Assembly (NCBI RefSeq): GCF_003086295.3
Contig: NC_092039.1
Span: 67,599,649-67,663,648, forward strand
DNA: 64,000 bases
Origin: Arachis hypogaea
Taxonomy: Eukaryota; Streptophyta; Magnoliopsida; Fabales; Fabaceae
Direction: 5' to 3'
The notes below the pieces were generated by a model. It was not told the origin of the DNA and searched no databases. It saw only the letters and a program-made list of their open reading frames with translations. The first letter of the stretch is position 1. Every line of letters begins with the position of its first letter. Made by a program: the position numbers and the translations under genes. Shown in pieces: positions 23,468 to 34,184 of the stretch.

Positions 23468-24801
23468 TTGTTGAGTTTGGACAAACTGACAGATTGTCTT
23501 GCTTCCTAGATCAGGTAAATTTTATTTTTGTTTGAGTCTTTTAATTTTTGTTTTCTTCTTCAAAATTTTCGAAAAAAAATTTAAAAACCTTTTCAAAAAT
23601 ATTTTTCTTTTCTTTGTTCAATTTCTGTTCTTGTTGAGTCTTTGATTTTTGCAAGAGTATAACTTTGATTTGAGTCTTTTATTTTTCTTCCTCTTTAATT
23701 TTTTGAAAAATTCAAAAATCTTTTCAAAAATATTTTTATTTTCTTGGTTTAATCTTTGTTCTTAGTTTGAGTCTTTAGTGTTTGTTCTTGTTGAAGTTTT
23801 CGTTTTCTTCAAGTCTTTCTTTCAAAAAAAATTTTCAAAAATATTTTCTTTATTTAAATCTTGTGTCAAGTCTTTAAGTTTAGTGTTTTCTTGTTATTTT
23901 TCTTTGTATTTTTCAAAAATTTCTTGTTGATTTTCTAAAAATTTTAAGTTTGCTATTCTTGTTATGTTCTTGAGTTTTTTGAGTCTTTAAATTTTGTTTT
24001 TTGTTTTCTTGTGAGTCTTCAAAGTGTTCTTGAGTCTTGTATGTGTTTTGGTCTTAAAATTTTTAAGTTTGGTGTCCCCTTGTGTTTCCTTCCAAATTTT
24101 CGAACATAAAGGGCTACTAGATCTAAAAGTTTTAAGTCTTGTATTTTTTTTTGTGTTTTTCCCTTTCATCATTAATTTCAAAAATAAAAATATCTTTTCT
24201 TATCTTTTTAACATACTTTTCGAAATTTTTGAAAAAAAATTCAGATTTCAATTTTTAAAATTTGATCTTGTCAATTTATCATATCTTAGTTATCAAGTTT
24301 TTAAAAATTTTTCCAAAATAAAAATCATATCTTTTTCAAATCTTATCATATCTTTTTCAAAATTCAAAAATCTTATCTTATCTTTTTCAAAATTCAAATT
24401 AAAAAAAATCATATCTTTTTCAAAACTTTTAAAAAAATCTTATCTTTATCTAGTTTCAAATTTTAATTTCAAATCTCTTTTTATCTTATCTTCTATCTTA
24501 TTTTTTTAAATCTTTACTTAATTGATATCTTATCTTCTCTCTCTTCTTTTTCAAAACCACATAACTAACTCTTATCTTCCTTAACTTTTGAAAATAATAT
24601 AATCTTTTCTCTCTCTTCTTTTTCAAAACTACCTAACTAACTCTTCTCTCTCTTAATTTTCGAAAACTTCTTCCTTTTCTCTCTCTTCTATTTTTGAAAA
24701 TTCATTAACTAATTTTCAATTCTTTTTAAATTGTTAATAATAATTTTCGAAAATTAATTAATTAAATAAATAAAATAAAAAATAGAAAATATTTTAAGCC
24801 A
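23468..24801 (+). other. Element J leader, T-rich
   Basis: Low-complexity leader with many repeats of TTTTTCAAAATTC-like and TCTTATCTT-like units. It contains no gene; the open frames there result from the base composition. Confidence 0.6.
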
Positions 24802-25297
24802 ATGGAAGATCTAACAATTTTGAGCTTAAGCCTCAGTTAGTCTCTCTTCTGTAGCAAAACTACAAATTTTGTGGACTTCCAATGGAAGATCCACATCAGT
24901 TCTTAGCAGAATTCTTACAGATCTGTGATACTGTAAAGACTAATGGCGTTAATCCTGAAGTCTACAAGCTGATGCTCTTTTCCTTTGCTTTAAGAGGCAG
25001 AGCTAAGCTATGTTTGAATGCCCAACCAAGATAGAGTCTTGACTCTTGCGAAAAGCTTGTTAATGCTTTTCTAGCTAAGTTTTTTCCTCCTCAAAGGATG
25101 AGCAAGATTAGAGTGGAAGTTCAAACCTTCAAAAAAAGAGAAGGTGAATCCCTCTATGAAACTTGGAAAAGATACAAGCAATTGATAAGGAGATGTCCTC
25201 CTGATATGCTCTCTGAGTGGTCAATCATAGCCGTGTTCTATGATGTATTGTCTAAAATATCCAAGATTTCATTGGATAGCTCTGCAGGTGGATCCCT
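24802..25297 (+). pseudogene. Element J Gag fragment
   Basis: Encodes NNFELKPQLVSLL, MEDPHQFLAEFLQICDTVKTNGVNPEVYKL, the LVNAFLAKFFPPQRMSKI capsid segment, FKKREGESLYETWKRYKQLIRRCPPDML and SLDSSAGGSLDA. These match Gag of element H region by region, with stops near 24855 and 25035. The gene is cut at 25298 by the LTR of element B, so protease and pol are missing. Confidence 0.8.
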
Positions 25298-26884
25298 TGA
25301 TGCGTGAGCATCTTTGCTATCTTTTCCTAGTAAATTTGCATTCAAATTGTTGAGTTTAATCAAGATTTAATTACCTTTAGCCACTATGAATGCTACTTTG
25401 AGTTGTCTGTAATTTCTGTTTATTTCAGGTAGCATTCGAATGGATTTGACGGAGTTTTGTAGCAGAAAAGGAATAAAGTGAATCATGTTGTCAACCCCGA
25501 CCTCCTTGCACTCAAACAGAAATGACTTGAGCTACAAAGATCCAATTGACGTGATTTCAAAAGCATTTAAAAGCTAACTTTCAGAGCTTTCCAACGATAT
25601 ATAATAGTATACCCCTTTTTTTCCATTTCGTACAGATCACTTCACGCCAAACTTGAGGAAGCTCAAGTTTGGCGCCACCAAGAAGCCCCAAGGAGAATAC
25701 ACGCTGTCATCTCCACGCCGAACTTGAGTTTACTCTAGTTCGGCGCTAACTCAAAGGATCCAAGGAAAGTATGTGCGCACCAGTCCACGCCAAACTTGAT
25801 CATTGTCAAGTTTGGCGGCACAACCAACAATTCCAAGGAAGAACCCTCTGCCTAGTCCACGTCAAACTTGTATTCTTCCAAGTTTGGCTCCAACCCTAGT
25901 GAAATTGGTGGTCCCCAATCTCGTCCAAAGGCCTACATGGATAAATTATTAAGTTTTGATTTAAACTTTTATTATTTTGATAAATTAGAAAAAGATATTA
26001 TTTAGTTTTGGAAATATATTTTACATTAATTAGGATTGGATATAAAAGGGAAAAGAATCATCCCTTCGGGCATCTCTTCTCTTCTACCTCATTCTGCAAT
26101 TTACAATTTAACTGAATCCTAGTTTTTCTCCCTGAATCATGAGCAACTAAACCTCCACTGTTAAGGTTAGGAGCTCTGTCTATTGTATGGATTGATACTA
26201 TTACTTTTCTATTTTAATTCATGTACTAATTTATAATTCAAGAATTATTTTTGTTCTTTATTTTATGAATCTGGGTGGAGCGGAAGTATGACCTTGGTTC
26301 TAATTGAGTACTTGTATAACTTAGAAAAGCTCTTTACTTGAACAACAGCTTGAAAACATATTCTCCTAAATTTCTAATTATCTGGACTTAACGGGATATG
26401 TGACATATAATCCTCTTATATTTGAGTAATTAGGGTTTTTTTGGCGTATAAACTAGAATTGAACTTCACCCTCTAATTGGAATTAAGTGACCAAGGAATC
26501 GGTGGTTGATGAATTTTAGGGAAGACTAAAAAAGTCTAAGGAATTAGGGTTTAGTCACATATAGTTTGTCATGAATTAAATCTTGCATGATTAAAATAGT
26601 TACTAAGAAAAGTCAATCCGGAAGATAGATATCTCTGAAGCCTTAAATGTTTCTCCATATATTATTCTTATCAATTTACTGCTTGCTTTCTGATCTTCTG
26701 AATTTAGTGTTTGATGCATTTGAACACTCAACACTCTTTTCTGTTTGTCTAACTAAGTAAATCACTTAACCGTTGTTTCTTAATCCATCAATCCTCGTGG
26801 GATATACCCTCATTTACTTGAGGCACTACTTGGTACAACTCGATACACTTGCCGGTTAGTTTGTGGGTTATAATTTTTGCACCA
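25298..26884 (+). repeat. Element B 5' LTR
   Basis: 1587 bp, begins TGATGCGTGAG and ends TTTTTGCACCA, inserted into the J gag. It carries the shared U3 module (25535-25605), then four pairs of CGCCAAACTTG / CAAGTTTGGCG palindromic motifs (about 25635-25895), a TATAAAAG box (26041-26048) and the U5 hairpin CCTCA-tttact-TGAGG (26808-26823). Confidence 0.8.
26041..26048 (+). promoter_or_regulatory. Element B LTR TATA box
   Basis: TATAAAAG about 400 bases downstream of the shared U3 module, as in the other LTRs here. Confidence 0.5.
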
Positions 26885-26890
26885 AGTGTT

Positions 26891-26908
26891 TGGCGTCGTT
26901 ACTGGGGA
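26891..26908 (+). promoter_or_regulatory. Element B primer-binding site
   Basis: TGGCGTCGTTACTGGGGA, close to the tRNA-Asp-type PBS, 6 bases after the LTR. Confidence 0.75.
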
Positions 26909-27286
26909 TTGCCTGTGATTGACAACTACTGGTTGTTTGATTTCTTAGATTAGACATTTTTGCTTTAATTTCATTTAACTTATTTCTTTAAATTTAAAAA
27001 ATAAAATATTTTGATTTATTTTATTTAAATTTTTTTCTCTTAATTTCTGAAATTAAGTTTGATGTCTCCTTAGTTGTTTTATTCTTCCTAGTTATTTTAT
27101 TTATTGAGTTTAAATTTTATACTCCTTTTTGCTTATTAGTTATTTATTTTCTTTATTTTATTTTTCATTTATTGTTGTTTTCCTTTATATTTTATTTTAT
27201 TGTCCTTTATGTTCTTTCTTCTTTGCTTGCCTATTTACCACATGGTGCGTTTAATTCTGTTTAGTACTTTGTGCTAAGGAAAAATA

Positions 27287-28313
27287 ATGGAGAGAGATCA
27301 CATGGCTTATTACTCACACCCAAGGAGTGATTCTTATTATTGTGGATGGAGGAACTACTCAAATTTTGGTTGGCAAAGTCAAAACCAAAGAAACTTCAGT
27401 GCTCCATGTTCCAACTATCAAGAACTACCATCTCCATATTCATACCAAGAACCACCACCTCTCTATACATATCAAGAACCATCATCTTTCTACCCATATC
27501 AAGAGCTACCATCTCCCTATCCATACCAAGAACCATCCTATTTTTACTCTTATCAAGAACCATCTCCTTCTTATGCATATCAAGAACCACCCTCCTCTCG
27601 TTATTCAAGAACCATCAGCTCTTGAGCTTCGCATGAAAGAATTCATACATGATATGAAGATGAGTGTAAAAAATATAGAGAAATATGTGGAGATGATTAT
27701 CAAATCCCAGGAAGAGGAACAAGCAAATTCCTTCCCAAGAGATACAATGCAAGATCCTATGGACGAAAGTGAGAAAATCAATCAAAGGAGTTCATACTCC
27801 AGTGAATTAGAGAACTCTCCACCCTCACACATGGAAGAAAAGGAAGATACAAAAACAAAGGAGGATGATGCACAAAAAAAGGAGGATGATACACAAATAA
27901 AGGAGGAAGCCATGCACACTCCATGCTTGCACATTCCAATAATTTCAGAAGAGGCCATACAAGTCCTTATAATTCTATGTATGCAAGCTCCTGAGAAGAA
28001 AAATCTGAATGAACTGCCCACATTTGAATTGAAGTCTTCTCCCCCAACACTTGAATATGCTTTCCTTCGTCCTAATGAAGCAGAGAGTGGCATAGAGGGT
28101 GAGTTAATTGAACTACCAATTCAAGAAATTCTTGATGAAGGGTACATTCCAACCATCACACAACACCCAAATTTTGAAATCAAAGAAATGAAGGCAACCA
28201 AAGAAAGCACTGAAAAGGGGATTTTGACCAAGAAACAGAAGAAAATATCCATGAAAAAGAGAAGGTCAGCAAAAAACAATCCAACCTCTACCCCAACAAG
28301 CAAGGCAAATTAA
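27287..28313 (+). pseudogene. Element B single ORF: Gag-linker / YQEP-repeat / pol-linker protein
   Basis: The N-terminus (MERDHMAYYSHPRSD, then WRNYSNFGW) resembles the Gag linker of A and H (WRNHPNLRW, WKNHPNLKW). About six tandem units of roughly nine to ten residues with core YQEP follow (27420-27600). A frameshift near 27600 moves the rest into the frame that ends at 28313: a coiled-coil-like region (RMKEFIHDMKMSVKNIEKYVE), Asp/Lys-rich repeats, then LKSSPPTLEYAFL, which matches the LKPLPPHLKYAFL linker before RT in H (about 60960). The last part (LIELPIQEILDE..ITQHP) is shared with the ORFs of C and D. There is no enzyme domain. A further FILTNWKKRKK-like stretch lies after the stop (about 28390-28425). 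Confidence 0.65.
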
Positions 28314-28316
28314 GTT

Positions 28317-28866
28317 AACCACAATAAAAGAAATCTTGTTAGGAGAAATTTATATCAGGGGGCACTAATTTTCACCCCTCCCCCTTGGAGACATTTATTT
28401 TAACCAACTGGAAGAAGAGGAAGAAAATTCAATAATCAAGTGTCAAGCTAGTGACATTAAAGAAGTGCTTGTTGGGAGGCAACCCAACTACTAGTATCCT
28501 TGTTTTCCAGTTACTTTTGTTTTAATTTTATAGTTCTTTTGATTTTAGCATTATAGTTATTTTAGTTCTGGTTTTAAATTACTTTATCTCAATTTTTTTA
28601 GAATTTTTCATGTTTTACATGTGTTTTGGTCATTCAGAGTGATTAGAACAGGAGCACGAGCAATTAAAAGGAATTTTTGACACCTTGGAGTTTTTCTTTC
28701 CTTGGGGACAAGTAAACTTTTAAGTTTGGTGTTGTAAAGTGTGCTCTCTTTTTAGCTTATCATTAGTGGCACCATGGGGAGATGAATGTTCTTCATGGAG
28801 GAGCACAACCAGAGAAATAAGATGGCCACCAGCATAACTGAGGTGGTTGAATTCCTCTCATTCTAT
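28317..28866 (+). other. Element B 3' untranslated region (truncated)
   Basis: Contains the hairpin pair at 28441-28488 and an AAGTTTGGTGTTG motif near 28725. It is cut at about 28867, where an LTR of element C begins part-way in. Confidence 0.6.
28441..28488 (+). promoter_or_regulatory. Element B post-ORF hairpin pair
   Basis: Hairpin 1 is TGTCA-agctag-TGACA (28441-28456). Hairpin 2 is GTTGGG-aggcaa-CCCAAC (28471-28488). The TAG in the first loop ends a TNWKKRKK-type frame. Confidence 0.75.
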
Positions 28867-29981
28867 TTCCTACTCCTATTGCTCTCTAGTAGAGCCAGCC
28901 TTTTTTTAATGAAATGAAACTGATGCCTTTTTACAGGCTTTTTACAAAAATAAAAAATGAAAAAGAAAGTGAAAACAAATTATAATTAAAATGAAATTCC
29001 TAATCTAATTGTTTCTTGTGCCTTTGAGTGATGTCCATGAGTTTTGCTTGCTTTGATGTGTCAATGGGCTTTTCAAAATTGGCCTTTAATGAATGGTTCA
29101 GGAGTGGCTTGGTTCAATTGAGTTGGAGGCATGGGTTAGCTCCCAAGGGAGTTCTCCGCTCAGTTAGTGAGCATTGCGCTCACTTCCCCTTGGCCAAGCA
29201 TGCCCTTTTTTAGTGTAGCACTCACTAGCACTCACTAAGTGAGCGTTGTGCTCAATATTTGAGTGCTACTCCTTGGTTTGATGCGCGCCTCCCCCTTTGA
29301 GCCTTGGTGAATCCCTTTTTGCATGTTTGGTGCCTTGGTGAGTGGTTTTGGGGCCTTAAAGATGCATATCACTTGTGCTTCAATTTTGTGCCAAATATAG
29401 ATTGTTATATATCATTAGAAAGCTTTGAATGTTAGCTTTCCAACGCAACTGGAATCGCATCAATTGGACATCTATAGCTCAGGTTATGACCCTTTGAAGA
29501 AGGCATGGTCATGCTGTCACAAGGCTTAAAGAAAAGCCCGAAAATGCTCACTAAGTGAGCACAATGCTCACTTCTTTGAGTGCCAGTCTTGCCTTCCCTT
29601 GCCTTCCTTGCTTTGATGCACGACAATGCTCACTAGAGTGAGCATAGTGCTCACTTAGTGAGCGCTATCCTTGTTTTGGCCTTGTTTCCAAGCTCAAGAG
29701 CGCCACGTTTTATTTTCATGGGCCACGCTTTTTAAATCGTGGCCTAATGTCCAAAGCGTGCTCAAACTTCAAAGTGTGCCCCAAAATTCTTGTTTTCTCT
29801 TTTTTAGCTTATTTTGTGCTTTTTTTTGCTTCTTTTTCTTCTTATTTTCTACAAAGTTTATCAAATCAAAAGATCAAAGAAATATACCATTTAAGCACAA
29901 AAGAATGCAATATTTAAGCATGAATTATCAATTTCTTGTATGAAAAAGCATAGAAAAAAATGATATGATGACATGTCATCA
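28867..29981 (-). repeat. Element C 3' LTR, truncated
   Basis: Matches 46113-47202. It contains GCTCACTAAGTGAGC-type palindromes (about 29160-29250 and 29545-29670), the shared U3 module in reverse (about 29400-29490), and ends ACATGTCATCA before the PPT. Confidence 0.8.
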
Positions 29982-30879
29982 TAACACCAAACTTAAACCT
30001 TGCTTGTCCCCAAGCAAGAAAAGAATCATGCAATAAAGATTGACAATCGAAGGTAAGAAGAATAGCAACTCAATGTTCATGGTTAGATAGTTTTCTTATG
30101 CAAGCTACAATCACAAAAGAAATGTAAATGATTGATGCTTCTATCTAGCTCATTTTATGAAACAAGCTTTTTATTTTCTTATTACCTTCTCCTTTTGGGT
30201 CTTTTACCCCATGAGTTGATAACAAAGCTATGACTTCTAAATGCTTTGTCTTCAAGTATTACCACTTGATACATAAGCACCACAAGCATTTAATTAGAGG
30301 ACTTCTTTAAGCTCATTTGTTTCTTTTCTCAACTCTCTAATCATTGATGCTCATAGCCTTGAGCTTTGAGGGAGTGCATTTGCACTTGAGCCTAACCTTG
30401 ACTCTAAGTGTTTTGTTTTCAAACTTTTTGCTTGATACATAAACACCACAAGTACTTAACAATGAAATTATCATTGGTACTCAGAGCCTTCATCTTCCTC
30501 ATTCTTTTCCTTTTTCTTTTCTTGCTTTAATTTGTAATTGCTTCTTCAAGGTTTTCATGATTTCAAAAGATTTCACAAAATGTCCCAGATGAAAACTTCA
30601 ATTAAATAAAATCTAATGCAATTGAGCAACAATTAATCATGCTATCCTTCCAATACTTGTATGCACATGCTAAGTTCTTCTTTAATTCCTTGTTTGTTTA
30701 TGATCATGATGCTTTATTGCTTTTGAATTCACAAAACTCAAGTTGGTAGTCATAATGTCACAGCAACATGTTGCAAATCAAAATTCAGTCTATGCTTATT
30801 CATATCACACATGCATACAGAGAGGATAAAGACAATCATGCAATTTAAAGTGCTGAAAACAAATGAGAGAAAAAGGAAC
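29982..30879 (-). other. Element C 3' UTR and PPT
   Basis: Begins (plus strand) with the complement of TTTAAGTTTGGTGTTA and matches the 3' UTR of D (about 35050-35930) in reverse complement. No reading frame is supported. Confidence 0.65.
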
Positions 30880-30884
30880 TTTAC
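30880..30884. repeat. Target-site duplication TTTAC, left copy
   Basis: Recurs at 37864-37868 after element D; the C sequence is continuous across the pair. Confidence 0.88.
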
Positions 30885-32846
30885 TGATGACATGTCATCA
30901 TATACCTATTTTTCTATGCTTTTTCATACAAGAAATTGATGATTTGTGCTTAAATATTGAATGCTTTTATACTTAATTGGTACATTTCCTTGATCTTTTA
31001 ATTTTATAAATCTTGTAGGAAATAAGAAGAAAAAGAAGTAAAGAAGCACAAAAAAAGGAGAAAAAAAGAGCTTTGGGACACACTTTGAAGTTGGAGCACA
31101 CTTTGGAGCCTTAGGCCACGCTTTTAAAAGCGTGGCCCATGACCAAATTAAAGAAGAAAACAACCAGCACGCACACTGCCCTGCCCTTGCCAAGGGCAGG
31201 GCAGAATCATGATGAAGCAAAGTGAGGATAAAGCAAATTTTCGCTAAGTTAAAATCTGGGCGCTCACAGCATGACCATGCCTACTTCAAAGGGCGATAAC
31301 TTGAGCTACAAACGTTCGATTGATGTGCTTCCAGTTGCGTTGGAAAGCTGACATTCATAGCTTTCCAACGATATATAGAAATCCATATTTGGCGTACAAT
31401 TGAGGCAGAAACGGAAAGCATCTTTAAGGGCCAAAAACAAGCGAAAATAAACCAAAATGCTTCCACTAAGGCTCGAAGAGGGAGACACAAGGAAACCAAG
31501 GAAGTCTGCCCTCAAGGAGAGCAGAATGCCCTCTTGGAGGGCAATGTCATGTTCTATTCAGGAAAATTCAAGGAAAAATTGCAACAACTTCCTCCACCAA
31601 GTTTCGAACACAAGACCTTCAAGGAAGTAAAGGCTTAGGCTTGGCGCACACAAGCGCATCATGGCACGGTCAAGGAACGTGGTGCGCGCACAAGACACAC
31701 CAAGGCAACATTGCCCTGCCCTCCACAAGGGCAGGGCAGCATCTTCACACACCAAGCTCGCACGCACAAGCACCAGCACGCACACTTTCCTGCCCTGCCC
31801 TCCACAAGGGCAGGGCAGCCTCCTGGGAGCATCATGGGCCAAAATTCAACCAAAATCTCATTTAAATTCAATTCCTCTCCAAATTGAATCAAGGCCAAGC
31901 AAACCCATTTCTCCTCAAATCCAAAGCAAGCTAAGCCCACATCATCACTCAAAGGCACAAGAACAAGCTAGAATTAGGATTTTCATTTAATTTGTTTTTC
32001 ATTTCAATTTCATTTTGTAAAGCCTATATAAGACATCATTTCCATCTTTGAAAGGAGGCTAGCTCCACTAGGGAGTATTAGGATTTGAGAGCTCTCTCTC
32101 TTAGTTTTCATTTCTGTTTTGAAATTTTGGATTGAGGTTGGAGGAATTCTGTTTCAATCTTTAATCTGAAATCCATCTTTGTTCATCTTCTGCATAATTT
32201 CTAAGAATTGAAAGTTGAATCTGCAGTCTCATTTACGGCTTCCATCTTTATTTCTTCTTCAATCTGTTTCTTGGTTGGATCAAGGAAGGGAGTGAGATCT
32301 AGACTTGTTTTCTAGTCTCATTGATTCCCTGAGATCTTGTTTCTTTAAATTTCAAAATCAAGCTGAGTTACATTCTGTGTTGCTTCTTCAAGCAATTTTC
32401 CATTTCTGTTTAAATCTGCTGCACTTATTTCATCTTTTACTTCTCTACTTGATTGCTCTTTACATTTTCTTGTTGGATTTTAAATTCCCTGCACCCAACC
32501 CCCTTTACATTTTTTGCAATTTACATTTCTTGTCATTTAAGATTTTGCCAATTTACTTTTCTTGCAATTTAAGTTGTAGCTATTTTACTTTCTTGTTATT
32601 TAAGTTACTTGCAACTTTACTTTCTGCATCTTTAAGATTTTTGTAATTTTACTTTCTGTTGATCAACTTCACACAATTCACTCAATGTTAGCTTGACTAA
32701 ACTAATCACCCACTAAAGTTGCTTGATCCATCAATCCCTGTGGGATCGACCTCACTCTTGTGAGTTATTATTACTTGATGCGACCCGGTACACTTGCCGG
32801 TTGGATTTGTGTGTTGGAAATTTGTTTTTCCACAAAAACACCATCA
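30885..32846 (+). repeat. Element D 5' LTR
   Basis: 1962 bp, TGATGACATG...ACACCATCA. It has palindromes GGCCACGCTT-ttaa-AAGCGTGGCC (31116-31139) and several CTGCCCTGCCCTT / AAGGGCAGGGCAG pairs (31177-31205, 31718-31738, 31790-31816). The shared U3 module is at 31300-31390, a TATATAAG box at 32025-32032 and the U5 hairpin CTCAC-tctt-GTGAG at 32751-32764. Confidence 0.92.
32025..32032 (+). promoter_or_regulatory. Element D LTR TATA box
   Basis: TATATAAG, kept in the 3' LTR at 37073-37080. About 60 bases downstream is an AGAGCTCTCTCTCT purine/pyrimidine switch. Confidence 0.6.
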
Positions 32847-32852
32847 AGTTTT

Positions 32853-32870
32853 TGCCGCCATTGCCGGGGA
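32853..32870 (+). promoter_or_regulatory. Element D primer-binding site
   Basis: TGCCGCCATTGCCGGGGA, a slightly altered tRNA-Asp-type PBS, 6 bases after the LTR. Confidence 0.75.
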
Positions 32871-33039
32871 TTGATTTAGATCAACAATGATTAAGTGGGT
32901 GAGAAGTCTAGATCAAGCATTTTCTTTATTTTTGTTTTCTGTTTTAGATTGAAACCAAGGTGTTTGAGTTATTGCCTCACTAAGAAATTCTTTCTCTATG
33001 ACATGAATTTCAAATTTCATTGATGTTTACAAAATACAA

Positions 33040-34147
33040 ATGGAGTTCAACTCATCTTATGGTCAAACAAAATTTTATGGGATATCACCCACCATCATCA
33101 ATCTCTAATGGTGGTTGGGAATATCACCAAGAAACTTCATATTCTGGGCACTCCAATTCATGGAGCTATGCTTCAGAACCACAAGATGAGAAAGAAAATC
33201 ATATGGGATATTTCCCTCCACCACAAAATGATGCAAGTCATGATTCTAATGATGGCTGGGAAGGGAATTCTAGTGCTCCATATGATATTCATCCAAAGAC
33301 CTCATCACTTGACCATACTTCAACAGAAAGCCCCTTTCAAAACTCACCACCCACACAAACTTCCATGAACTACTCAAGGTTCTCAAAGCTTGAGTCCATG
33401 TTCAAAAAATATGAGGAGGAGACAACGAAAGTTTGGAAAGAACAAGAAAACTCCCTCAAAATCATGGAAGTGCAGCTAGCTCAATTGGTGAGTGCAACGA
33501 AGAAGGAGGAAAAACAAGAGGAAGAGGCTACTGAGTCAAGTGGATTTTTAGTAAAGAAAAAAGAGGTGGTGGAAACATTTGAACCTGAACTTGCATATTC
33601 ACAGAAGCCACTTGAGATGACAAGAGCACATGACAACTCACAACTCTCACAAACTTCCCTGGACCAAAATACCTCAACACTTGAATCCATGATTGAAAGG
33701 TATGAAGAGGAGATGAAGAAAGCTTGGGAAGATCAAAAAACCTCCTCTATGAAAGAGCTATTAAAGCAAATGTTGATTGTAAAAGAGGAAGTGGAAGAAC
33801 AAGCTAGTGAGAAGGACAATCAAGAACGTCCAAACTCAAGGGAAACCGAGAGGCACATAAAGGACAAGCTCATTGAACCACCAATTCAAAAAGCTCTGGA
33901 TGAATATGAAACTCCAATAATCACACAGCAACCAAGTCTTGAATCCAAAGAAGTGAAGGCAACTAACAAGAACACCAATTCTGTCCCTAATCCAGCAAGC
34001 AAGATCAATCAAGCCATTTGCAAAAGGAAGCTTGCTGAGGAAAGGCCAAGACAAGGGACACTAGCTGAATCTTTCCCTCCTTTGAGGTCATTCCTCTTAA
34101 CAAACTGGAAAAAGAGGAAGAAAGTGAAGAACAACATGTCAAGCTAA
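33040..34147 (+). pseudogene. Element D single ORF, acidic coiled-coil protein of unknown function
   Basis: I place the original start at 33040 (MEFNSSYGQ), because element C has the same start at 45305. An extra base near 33066 in D shifts into the long open frame that runs from 33020 to the stop at 34145-34147. The N-terminal half is Trp/Tyr/Pro/His-rich with repeats of GGWEYHQE and MGYFPPPQND type. The C-terminal half has two copies of a helical unit, LESMFKKYEEETTKVWKEQE (about 33390-33450) and LESMIERYEEEMKKAWEDQK (about 33685-33745), then acidic coiled coil, PPIQKALDEYETPIITQQPS, and a basic LLTNWKKRKKVKNNMSS end. There is no enzyme domain. A Gag-like or RNA-binding role is only inferred from its position. 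Confidence 0.65.
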
Positions 34148-34184
34148 TGACACTAAAAGAGCACTTGTTGGGAGATAACCCAAC
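34137..34184 (+). promoter_or_regulatory. Element D hairpin pair at ORF end
   Basis: Hairpin 1 is TGTCA-agctaa-TGACA (34137-34152), with the TAA stop codon of the ORF in its loop. Hairpin 2 is GTTGGG-agataa-CCCAAC (34167-34184). Confidence 0.75.

Noticed and set aside
24024..24509. 161-codon Phe/Leu/Ser/Lys-rich open frame
   Set aside because: Translation of the T-rich leader of element J; low complexity only.
31558..31990. Open frames on both strands in the D LTR (and copies at 36606-37038)
   Set aside because: Both LTR copies carry them in all frames over the CTGCCC palindromes; there is no start context or family similarity.
32305..32646. 113-codon hydrophobic frame in the D LTR that looks like a membrane protein
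   Set aside because: Lies in U5 of both LTRs; the composition is due to CTTT/TTTA-rich sequence, with no sign of a protein family.
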